A stretch of DNA of 64,000 nucleotides, from contig JAFTPO010000002.1 of NCBI GenBank assembly GCA_017463225.1, positions 1 through 64,000 on the forward strand. Reading direction: 5' to 3'. The position numbers and the translations under genes are program-made. This document shows positions 16,395 to 23,282 of the stretch, piece after piece (the stretch's first letter is position 1; every line of letters starts with the position of its first letter). This DNA is from Lachnospiraceae bacterium. GTDB taxonomy: Bacteria; Bacillota; Clostridia; Lachnospirales; Lachnospiraceae. The notes under the pieces were generated by a model. That model did not search any database, was not told the origin of the DNA, and saw nothing but the letters and a program-made list of their open reading frames with translations.

Positions 16395-17552
16395 TTATAA
16401 ACAAGCCTTTAAAATAGCAAGAATATCCTCCTTGTTAAGTGCCACATATGCACCATCCATATTGTTGTACTTAATGGTATCCTCTGCCATAAGCTCAAGC
16501 TTTGAACTGTCGATGCCCACCTCTTTAAGGGTCATAGGAATGCCGCAATCCTTGAAAAACTGCTCTGTTGCATCGATTGCCATATTAGCACATTTGAATT
16601 TGTCCTCCTCTGTAATATCCCACACATTGCGACCATATTCACAGAACTTATCAACTGTCTGGTCGTTTAGGATGTATCGCATCCATCTTGGTGTTATGAT
16701 TGCAAGTCCCTCACCGTGGGTGATGTCGTAGTATGCACTAAGCTCGTGCTCTATAGGATGACAGGTCCAGCCACCCCCCTTTCCGCAGCTAAGCAGACTG
16801 TTTAATGCCTGGGTGCTGGCCCACATAAGGTTGGCACGCGCCTCGTAATTATCAGGTTCCTTTAATGCTATAGGACAATATTTTACACAGGTCTTTAGAA
16901 GGCTCTCTGCAAATCTGTCTGAGATATAGGCTCCGGAATCCTTTTGGAAATATTGCTCAAATATATGGGACATAATATCTGCAGTTCCGGCAGCAGTCTG
17001 CTTGGCAGGAAGAGTGTACATATACACAGGATCGCAGATGGATGCCTGTGGCTTGAAGTAATGTGAGCCGGTGCCAAGCTTTTCGTTTGTTTCCATGTTG
17101 GAGATTACAGCATTTTTATTCATTTCAGAACCGGTCGCCGCCAGAGTAAGTATGGTCACAATAGGTAGCACCTTTCCGATTTTACCGCTGTCCACCACCA
17201 GATCCCAAGGGTCTCCTTCATAGCATGCTCCCGCTGCGATTACCTTTGCAGAGTCGATGGTGCTTCCACCACCTACAGCAAGCACCATGTCGATGCTATG
17301 CTCCTTACAAAGAGCAGTGCCTTCTCGTACCTTTTCAATCCTTGGGTTAGGCTCAATGCCTGAAAGTTCAACTACATTGTAATCAGTAAGTAATTCCTTT
17401 ACTTTGTCATACAAGCCATTTTTCTTAATGCTTCCTCCGCCGTATACCATTAAGATATTTTTTCCGTATGGGGCTACAAGCTCAGGGAGACATTCTACCT
17501 GTCCCTTACCAAATCTTATGTCTGTGTACGCATGAAATCTAAAATTATTCAT
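16395..17552 (-). CDS. Iron-containing alcohol dehydrogenase (butanol dehydrogenase-like)
   Basis: A 385-residue group III alcohol dehydrogenase, reducing aldehydes to alcohols with NAD(P)H and a divalent metal. Seen: the nucleotide-binding segments MVYGGGSIKKNGLYD near residue 36 and AVGGGSTIDSAKVIA near 93, and metal-ligand histidines in MSHIFEQY, HPIEHELSAYYDITHG near 258-275. This is closest in layout to the YqdH/BdhA-type NADPH-dependent enzymes used in solvent or ethanol formation; the preferred aldehyde is unknown. The start at 17552 is chosen for AAAGGAGG just upstream; a longer frame by seven residues begins inside that site. It stands alone on the minus strand. Confidence 0.93.
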   Translation of the reverse strand: MNNFRFHAYTDIRFGKGQVECLPELVAPYGKNILMVYGGGSIKKNGLYDKVKELLTDYNVVELSGIEPNPRIEKVREGTALCKEHSIDMVLAVGGGSTIDSAKVIAAGACYEGDPWDLVVDSGKIGKVLPIVTILTLAATGSEMNKNAVISNMETNEKLGTGSHYFKPQASICDPVYMYTLPAKQTAAGTADIMSHIFEQYFQKDSGAYISDRFAESLLKTCVKYCPIALKEPDNYEARANLMWASTQALNSLLSCGKGGGWTCHPIEHELSAYYDITHGEGLAIITPRWMRYILNDQTVDKFCEYGRNVWDITEEDKFKCANMAIDATEQFFKDCGIPMTLKEVGIDSSKLELMAEDTIKYNNMDGAYVALNKEDILAILKACL

Positions 17553-17651
17553 AGGCCCTCCTTTTTCTCGCATCAGTTTAATGTATACATTATAACAAAA
17601 TATGCTGTGAGAGAATAGTATAATATCGGTGTTTTTTGTTATGCTGTAGGA

Positions 17652-17680
17652 TTGTATTTAGTCCGTTTTTTTGGTATATT
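17652..17680 (+). promoter_or_regulatory. Promoter for the flavodoxin-SCP2/dnaX operon
   Basis: TTGTAT (17652-17657) and TATATT (17675-17680), 17-base spacer, about 40 bases before the first start codon of the operon. Confidence 0.55.
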
Positions 17681-17728
17681 AAATTATATATGTAAATTTG
17701 TCAGTAGTACTGGATAGAGGTGAAAAAA

Positions 17729-18739
17729 TTGAAGGTTAATGTATACTATGGAGGAAGAGGCTTATTAGAGGATCCTACACTGTTTGTTATAGACAGGATA
17801 ATCCAGGTTTTAGAGGAGCTTCGAGTTACAGTTACAAGATACAATATGTATGAGGATAAGGCTGGTATAGCTACACTTCCCAACACTTTGAAGGATTGCG
17901 ATGGTGTAATCCTTGCGTCTAGCGTGGAGTGGTTTGGTATAGGCGGATTTATGCAGCAGTTTTTGGATATGTGCTGGCTGTATGGAGACAAGGAGAAGAT
18001 TAAGAGCATTTATATGATGCCGGTGGTAGTTGCTACTGCATACGGTGAACAGGATGCAGAGATACATCTTAGAAAGGCCTGGGATGTACTTGGAGGAATA
18101 TCCGTAAATGGACTTGCCACCTATGTAGAGTCACAGGAGGTTTTAGAGAAAAATTCTGCTTACTTGGCATACATAGAGGATATGGCTTCAAACTTCTACA
18201 GGTATGTGAATAGAAAGCAGGTTAAACTTCCTACCAGCAGTACTGCAGTTAAGAATAATATTATCAAGACTAAGAGTATAAATCTTACACCACAGGAGAG
18301 TGAGCAGCTTTCTAAGTTCGTGGCAGATGACGGATACGTTAAGAAGCAGAAGGAGGACATCGAGGAGCTGGCTGCTATGTTTAAGCAGATGCTTGGAGAT
18401 GACGAGCCTAAGGAGGAGAGCGTATACGAGGATGATATAGTTGAGGCCTTCTTCAAGAATTATTATCCTGAAAAGGAATTTAAGGCAACCTATGTTATGA
18501 TGATTCCGGATATTGGAAAGACTCTTATAGTCAAGATTGACAAGGAGCTTACTTGTCAATATGGTGAGGACTGTGAGGCAGATGTTAAGCTTAAGGCAGA
18601 CAGTGATATGATGAGAGATATTATCTCCGGTAAGATGACCTTCCAGAAGGGCTTTATGTCCGGAGAGATAACAGCTAAGGGTAACTTTAAGACCCTTAGA
18701 ATGTTAGACCAGATATTTAGATTTAGATATTCCAAGTAA
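17729..18739 (+). CDS. Flavodoxin-like NAD(P)H-dependent oxidoreductase fused to an SCP2 sterol-carrier domain
   Basis: A 336-residue two-domain protein. Residues 1-160 resemble flavodoxin/FMN-reductase folds (VNVYYGGRG start, DGVILASSVEWFGIGGFMQQF as the FMN-loop region, and VVVATAYGEQDAE). A charged linker follows, and residues about 230-336 match SCP2-like lipid-binding domains (FKATYVMMIPDIGKTLIV ... ITAKGNFKTLRMLDQIF). I place the start at TTG 17729 because AGAGGTGA lies just before it; GTG 17720 in the same frame overlaps that site and has only a weak one of its own. It precedes dnaX by 18 bases and is probably co-transcribed. The biological role is unknown to me. Confidence 0.8.
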   Translation: MKVNVYYGGRGLLEDPTLFVIDRIIQVLEELRVTVTRYNMYEDKAGIATLPNTLKDCDGVILASSVEWFGIGGFMQQFLDMCWLYGDKEKIKSIYMMPVVVATAYGEQDAEIHLRKAWDVLGGISVNGLATYVESQEVLEKNSAYLAYIEDMASNFYRYVNRKQVKLPTSSTAVKNNIIKTKSINLTPQESEQLSKFVADDGYVKKQKEDIEELAAMFKQMLGDDEPKEESVYEDDIVEAFFKNYYPEKEFKATYVMMIPDIGKTLIVKIDKELTCQYGEDCEADVKLKADSDMMRDIISGKMTFQKGFMSGEITAKGNFKTLRMLDQIFRFRYSK

Positions 18740-18757
18740 TAGAGAGTGAGGCATAAT

Positions 18758-20428
18758 ATGTCATACGTGGCATTGTACCGTAAATGGCGTCCTGATGAAT
18801 TTCAGGAGGTTAAGGGTCAGGAGCACATAGTTACCACCCTTAAAAACCAGATAAAACATAATAGAGTTGGTCATGCTTATCTTTTCTGTGGAACCAGAGG
18901 AACAGGAAAGACCACCATAGCAAGACTTATTGCAAAGGCAGTTAACTGTGAGAATCCGGTAGATGGAAGTCCTTGTAATCAGTGTGAAAGCTGTAAAGCC
19001 ATAGCTGCCGGAGCATCCATGAATGTTATAGAGATAGATGCAGCATCTAACAATGGTGTAGACAGTGTAAGACAGATTAATGATGCAGTGAGATATTCGC
19101 CATCGTCGGGTAAATATTTAGTGTATATTATCGATGAGGTTCATATGCTTACCAATCCGGCTTATAACGCCCTTCTAAAGACCTTAGAGGAACCACCGGA
19201 GTACGTAAAGTTTATACTGGCAACCACAGATGTGCAGACTATACCGGTTACTGTATTATCCAGATGTCAGAGATATGATTTCAAGAGAATATCTCTGGAT
19301 ATAATTGCAGACCGAATAGAGGAGCTTTTAGGCAGGGAGGGCATAGCTGCCACAAGAGATGCCATAAATTATGTGGCTAAGGCGGCAGATGGCTCTATGC
19401 GAGACGCCTTAAGTATATTAGACCAGTGTATCGCCTTTAACTTAGGTGAGGAGATTACCTATGACAAGGTATTAGAGATAGTTGGTTCTGTGGATTTGGA
19501 CATTTACCTAAGTATGTTTACTGCCATTAAGGCAAGAGATACTAAGGAGGCTCTAAGCATAGTCAATGATGCCATATGGGCGGGCAAGGACTTGTCCTTA
19601 TTTGTAAATGAATTCACTACATTTTTAAGAGACCTGCTTATGTTAAAATATAACGCAGGTGCTACAGTTGATGTGACCAGCGAAAACCTTCCTCGACTTA
19701 TAGAGGCAGGAGCTGACATAGAGGAAGAAAAGCTTATCAGCTTTATCAATATTATGCAGGAGACTGCCGGAAAGATTAAGTACGCATCCTCTAAGCGAAT
19801 CGTTCTTGAGGTGGCTGTTATAAAGCTTTGTACACCACAGATGAGAAGCACTGATGAGGGTCTTAAGGAGCGTATAGCTGATTTGGAGAAACGATTGGAG
19901 CAGGGCTCAGGTGGAGAAAGGGTTGTATATGTAACCAGTGACCAGGTGCCCGAGGGTGCCATACAGCAGCCGGTAGCTACAGGAGCGAATACTTACGCTA
20001 AGTCAGATGATCAGGATTCATCCCAGATTAGTCCTGAGCTTGAGCAGGAGATAATCAAGAATATTAAGGAGCGCTACAATGAGGCTGAGCTGGTAGAGCT
20101 AAAGCAGATATGCAGGGCTTGGAAGTTGGTTCAGCAGAAGGTTATTAGACTGGCCAGAGATTTCTTTAAGGATGCCAGTATAGTACCATCTGTAAATAAT
20201 CCGGGAACCATAGATATAATTCTGGAGAACAAACCGGAGAATGAGCTGGCTATAGGATACTTTGATGACAGGGAAACGCTTGATCATCTGGAGGACAAGA
20301 TAGCAGCTATTACCGAGAGACATGTTCATCTGAATTTCAAGAAGCTAGGTGCTAAGGAGATGAAGAGTGACCCGGTTAGAAAATGTGATTTGTCAAAAAT
20401 CAATTTTGATAACATAGAATTAAAATAA
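18758..20428 (+). CDS. dnaX: DNA polymerase III subunits gamma/tau
   Basis: A 556-residue clamp-loader ATPase. Seen: [16 protein letters not shown] at the N-terminus, Walker [13 protein letters not shown] near residue 45, the zinc-binding cysteines ([17 protein letters not shown]) near 65-80, Walker B IIDEVHML near 125, SRC sensor [10 protein letters not shown] near 170 and [15 protein letters not shown] near 210. The C-terminal tau-specific part is present. I saw no obvious slippery heptamer for a gamma frameshift, though I did not scan exhaustively. ATG at 18758 with GAGTGAGG upstream fits; the GTG 12 bases earlier lies in that site. Followed by ybaB and recR in the usual Firmicutes order. 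Confidence 0.96.
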   Translation: MSYVALYRKWRPDEFQEVKGQEHIVTTLKNQIKHNRVGHAYLFCGTRGTGKTTIARLIAKAVNCENPVDGSPCNQCESCKAIAAGASMNVIEIDAASNNGVDSVRQINDAVRYSPSSGKYLVYIIDEVHMLTNPAYNALLKTLEEPPEYVKFILATTDVQTIPVTVLSRCQRYDFKRISLDIIADRIEELLGREGIAATRDAINYVAKAADGSMRDALSILDQCIAFNLGEEITYDKVLEIVGSVDLDIYLSMFTAIKARDTKEALSIVNDAIWAGKDLSLFVNEFTTFLRDLLMLKYNAGATVDVTSENLPRLIEAGADIEEEKLISFINIMQETAGKIKYASSKRIVLEVAVIKLCTPQMRSTDEGLKERIADLEKRLEQGSGGERVVYVTSDQVPEGAIQQPVATGANTYAKSDDQDSSQISPELEQEIIKNIKERYNEAELVELKQICRAWKLVQQKVIRLARDFFKDASIVPSVNNPGTIDIILENKPENELAIGYFDDRETLDHLEDKIAAITERHVHLNFKKLGAKEMKSDPVRKCDLSKINFDNIELK

Positions 20429-20451
20429 GATTAACAGGAGGATTTAAAAAA

Positions 20452-20799
20452 ATGGCAAGAAGAGGTGGATATCCAGGAGGTATGATGCCTGGTAACATGA
20501 ACAATCTTATGAAGCAGGCTCAGAAGATGCAGAAACAGATGGAGGAGACTACCATGGTTCTGGAGATGAAGGAGTATGAGGCTTCAGCAGGTGGTGGAGT
20601 TGTTAAGGTAAAGATTAACGGTAAGAAGGAGGTTGTTTCAGTTCATCTTGACGAGGAAGTTGTAGACAAGGATGATATCGAGATGCTTGAGGACCTTATC
20701 GTTTCAGCAGTAAATGAGGCTATTAGAATGCAGGACGAGGATCATCAGAAGGAGATGGGCAAGATCACTGGCGGCTTAGGCGGAGGTTTTCCTTTCTAA
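20452..20799 (+). CDS. YbaB/EbfC family nucleoid-associated protein
   Basis: A 115-residue DNA-binding protein of the YbaB/EbfC family, normal in length. The N-terminal Gly/Met-rich start ([20 protein letters not shown]), [18 protein letters not shown] helix and the central [20 protein letters not shown] hairpin are characteristic. It lies between dnaX and recR, the standard arrangement, and its TAA overlaps the recR ATG by one base. AGGAGG stands ahead of the start. Confidence 0.95.
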   Translation: MARRGGYPGGMMPGNMNNLMKQAQKMQKQMEETTMVLEMKEYEASAGGGVVKVKINGKKEVVSVHLDEEVVDKDDIEMLEDLIVSAVNEAIRMQDEDHQKEMGKITGGLGGGFPF

Positions 20800-21398
20800 T
20801 GGATATTTACGGAGGTCAGGTTGGCAAGCTTATAGAGGAGCTTTCGGGACTGCCGGGTATCGGCGGGAAGACAGCTCAGAGATTGGCCTTTCACATAATC
20901 AATATGTCTGAGGAAAGAGTTAATAGCTTAGCGAAGGCTATAACTGAAGCCAAGACCAACATAAAATATTGCAAAACCTGTTATACTATCACTGATAGGG
21001 AGGAATGTCCTATATGTTCTTCCCCAAAGAGAAATCATAAGCTAATAATGGTAGTGGAAAGTCCAAGAGATTTGGCTGCCTATGAGAGATGTGGACAATA
21101 CCAGGGGATTTATCACGTGTTGCACGGTGTTATGAATCCGGCTATAGGTATGGGTCCCAATGACATAAAGCTAAAGGAGCTAATCTTAAGACTGGAGGCT
21201 GAGGATGTTGAAGAGGTTATCATCGCCACTAACTCCAGCGTTGAGGGAGAAGCTACCGCTATGTATATTTCTAAGCTTATAAAACCATCTGGAATTAAAA
21301 CTTCCAGAATCGCCAGCGGAGTTCCTGTAGGTGGCGACCTAGAGTGCATAGACGAGGTAACATTACTTCGTGCCCTAGAGGGTCGAATTGACCTATAG
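20799..21398 (+). CDS. recR: Recombination mediator protein RecR
   Basis: A 199-residue protein acting with RecF/RecO to load RecA on gapped DNA. The helix-hairpin-helix LSGLPGIGGKTAQRLAFHI is at residues 15-33, the four zinc cysteines are CKTC and CPIC at about 57-72, and the Toprim motif VVESPRDLAAYER follows near 82. The C-terminal SGVPVGGDLECIDEVTL block is also typical. Length is normal. It starts on the last base of ybaB and is probably the last gene of the operon; the following 308 bases are non-coding and highly structured. Confidence 0.96.
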   Translation: MDIYGGQVGKLIEELSGLPGIGGKTAQRLAFHIINMSEERVNSLAKAITEAKTNIKYCKTCYTITDREECPICSSPKRNHKLIMVVESPRDLAAYERCGQYQGIYHVLHGVMNPAIGMGPNDIKLKELILRLEAEDVEEVIIATNSSVEGEATAMYISKLIKPSGIKTSRIASGVPVGGDLECIDEVTLLRALEGRIDL

Positions 21399-21459
21399 AA
21401 CATGCAAGATGAGCCGACTGTAGACGATACAAAATTAACCTTGATGTAAACAATACACA

Positions 21460-21676
21460 GCACAGGATGTGCCAACAAACTATATTTCGGACGCAAGAAG
21501 ACTGAACATGGTCTGTGCCAACAAACTATATTCCGGCCGCGACAGGGTCGGGACTAAGCTGACCGTTTTAGTGTCAGTGTGGACCGACCCTAGGCAGGCC
21601 GGCCAGTATGTATATTATGCACAGACCATGCTTGGAACTCTAGACCGACCAGTAAGTTCATCCGCACATCCTGTGC
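21460..21676 (+). promoter_or_regulatory. Long nested hairpin element in the leader of pfkA
   Basis: Four exact nested pairs in the correct order: GCACAGGATGTGC (21460-21472) with GCACATCCTGTGC (21664-21676); CATGGTCTGTGC (21507-21518) with GCACAGACCATG (21619-21630); CCGGCC (21533-21538) with GGCCGG (21597-21602); AGGGTCGG (21544-21551) with CCGACCCT (21584-21591). An apical hairpin ACTAA/TTAGT lies at 21553-21572. The last arm ends 30 bases before the pfkA ATG. The G+C content is well above the surrounding sequence. It could be a structured RNA leader, an RNase-processed spacer or a small mobile element; I do not recognise its family. Confidence 0.7.
21468..21540 (+). repeat. 27-bp direct repeat, two copies, inside the pfkA leader element
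   Basis: TGTGCCAACAAACTATATT followed by YCGGMCGC occurs at 21468-21494 and 21514-21540, with 25 of 27 positions identical. The repeat begins within the left arms of the outer and second stems, which suggests that one stem arose by duplication of the other. Confidence 0.85.
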
Positions 21677-21706
21677 GTGAGAAATAACGATAAGGAGGTA
21701 GTTACT

Positions 21707-22786
21707 ATGAAGAGAATTGGTATGCTTACAAGTGGTGGCGATTGCCAGGCACTTAACGCAACAATGAGAGGTGTTGTTAAGGGGTTATACAACACATTTG
21801 ATGAGGTTGAGGTTTATGGTTTTCTTGAGGGCTATAAGGGTCTTATCTACGGAAACTATAAGAAGCTTTCAGCCGATGATTTTTCGGGAATACTTACTAA
21901 GGGTGGAACAATTCTTGGAAGCTCAAGAACACCATTTAAGGAGATTGACAATCCTACACCAGAGGGCTACAACAAGGTTGAGAAGATGAAGGAGACCTAT
22001 AAGAAGCTTAAGCTTGACTGTCTGGTTGTTTTAGGTGGAAATGGTTCACAGAAGACAGCTAACCGCTTAAGTGAGGAGGGCTTAAATGTTATCGGTTGTC
22101 CTAAGACTATCGATAATGATATCTGGGGAACAGATATGACCTTCGGCTTCCAGAGTGCGGTTGATATAGCAACAAATGCTATTGATTGTATTCATACTAC
22201 TGCAGCTTCTCACAACAGAGTATTTATAGTTGAGGTAATGGGACATAAGGTTGGTTGGATTACACTTCATGCAGGTATTGCTTCAGGAGCAGACATCATC
22301 CTTATACCTGAGATACCATATGATATAAAGAAGGTTGCAAAGGCTCTTGAGAAGAGAACTAAGGCAGGAAAGGGCTTCTCTATCCTTGCAGTGGCAGAGG
22401 GTGCTATCTCTAAGGAGGTTGCGGATCTTCCTAAGAAGGAGAGAAAGGCTGCTATAGCAGCAGCTGCTGAGAAGTATCCATCAGTTGCTTACGAGGTTGC
22501 TGATAAGATTAAGGAATTCTGTGGTATGGACATAAGAGTTACAGTTCCTGGACATACTCAGAGAGGTGGAAGTCCGGTTCCTTACGACAGAGTTATCTCA
22601 AGCCGCTTTGGTGCAAAGGCAGCAGAGCTTATTAAAGAGAAGGATTTTGGTAAGCTTGTTGTTATGAAGAACAATGAGGTAGATGCTATACCACTTTCAG
22701 AGACAGCTGGAAAGCTTAAATATGTATCACCTGATGATAAGATAATCAAAGAGGCAAAAACCTTAGGAATTTCCTTCGGAGATTAA
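21707..22786 (+). CDS. pfkA: 6-phosphofructokinase of the 'mixed' PFK group, GGNGS/PKTIDND type
   Basis: A 359-residue cytosolic glycolytic kinase converting fructose 6-phosphate to the 1,6-bisphosphate. Seen: MLTSGGDCQALNA at the N-terminus, GGTILGSSR near residue 75, VLGGNGSQKTANRL near 105, PKTIDNDIWGTD near 127, VEVMGHKVGWI and PGHTQRGGSP. The catalytic TIDND aspartate is intact. The donor-site residues are atypical of E. coli PfkA: GGNGS in place of GGDGS, and lysine in PKTIDND where ATP enzymes have glycine (PGTIDND) and pyrophosphate enzymes have lysine. The phosphoryl donor is therefore uncertain. Start at 21707 with TAAGGAGGTAG upstream. Confidence 0.93.
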   Translation: MKRIGMLTSGGDCQALNATMRGVVKGLYNTFDEVEVYGFLEGYKGLIYGNYKKLSADDFSGILTKGGTILGSSRTPFKEIDNPTPEGYNKVEKMKETYKKLKLDCLVVLGGNGSQKTANRLSEEGLNVIGCPKTIDNDIWGTDMTFGFQSAVDIATNAIDCIHTTAASHNRVFIVEVMGHKVGWITLHAGIASGADIILIPEIPYDIKKVAKALEKRTKAGKGFSILAVAEGAISKEVADLPKKERKAAIAAAAEKYPSVAYEVADKIKEFCGMDIRVTVPGHTQRGGSPVPYDRVISSRFGAKAAELIKEKDFGKLVVMKNNEVDAIPLSETAGKLKYVSPDDKIIKEAKTLGISFGD

Positions 22787-22818
22787 CATCTTAGAAGACA
22801 ATCACATATATTATCATA

Positions 22819-22860
22819 AGCAGACAATCAGGATATTATGTCTTGATTGTCTGTTTGTGA
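22819..22860 (+). terminator. Terminator after pfkA
   Basis: CAGACAATCA (22821-22830) pairs with TGATTGTCTG (22844-22853), followed by TTTGTG. It separates pfkA from the next small gene. Confidence 0.7.
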
Positions 22861-22884
22861 AAAAATAAAATATGTGAGGTAGTC

Positions 22885-23247
22885 ATGAAAGAGAAATTAT
22901 TAGAGGGTTATTTTGATAAACGATTTGCCATGCCTGAGCTTCAGCTTGTGGATGAGAGGGAGCTTATGGATGACAGAGAATATATGATACAGCTATACCC
23001 TGCTAAGGCCAGATTAATAATGGTTATGGTGGAGGATGAGTGCGATAAGTTAGAATACGAGGGCAGTCCTATGTTTGCCCCATATCCGGATAAGGAGACA
23101 GTTCTGGGAATATCCAGAAGAATATTTTATAAGGTGTGCTGTGATAGGACAGATGAGCACCTAAAACAGATGATAGATGTAATGCTCTGCGACGAATTCT
23201 TTGTGAGGCGCAGCAGATATATGAGAAGAAGAAAATTCTTTATGTAA
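22885..23247 (+). CDS. Conserved-looking hypothetical protein (120 aa)
   Basis: I do not recognise this 120-residue soluble protein. The N-terminal half is acidic (LVDERELMDDREYM) with a short beta pattern IQLYPAKARLIMVMVEDECDK; the C-terminus is strongly basic (RRSRYMRRRKFFM). GTGAGGTAG lies before the ATG. It lies 35 bases upstream of the 849-residue exported protein and is probably co-transcribed with it, which is the only hint of function. Confidence 0.7.
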   Translation: MKEKLLEGYFDKRFAMPELQLVDERELMDDREYMIQLYPAKARLIMVMVEDECDKLEYEGSPMFAPYPDKETVLGISRRIFYKVCCDRTDEHLKQMIDVMLCDEFFVRRSRYMRRRKFFM

Positions 23248-23282
23248 GGATTTAGATATAACGGGAGAAATTCTTTGAGACT

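Larger units (their letters stand above)
21399..21706 (+). other. 308-bp gene-free region between recR and pfkA
   Basis: Holds no supported gene. It is dominated by the nested inverted-repeat element at 21460-21676, which contains a 27-bp direct repeat. I see no clear sigma-A promoter for the downstream phosphofructokinase and no simple U-tailed terminator for recR, so the element itself may process, attenuate or terminate transcripts. Confidence 0.6.

Noticed and set aside
18758..20428. Programmed frameshift producing gamma in dnaX
   Set aside because: I did not see a clear A-rich slippery heptamer with a following stem in the expected region, so the gene is reported as a single tau-length product.
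21468..21540. Two-copy direct repeat as a minimal CRISPR or attachment-site pair
   Set aside because: Only two copies, 46 bases apart, embedded in nested stems, with no integrase or cas gene in the window.
21469..21687. 72-codon frame in the pfkA leader
   Set aside because: It runs through the nested hairpin and duplicated 27-mer, has no ribosome binding site and repeats itself only because of the DNA repeat.
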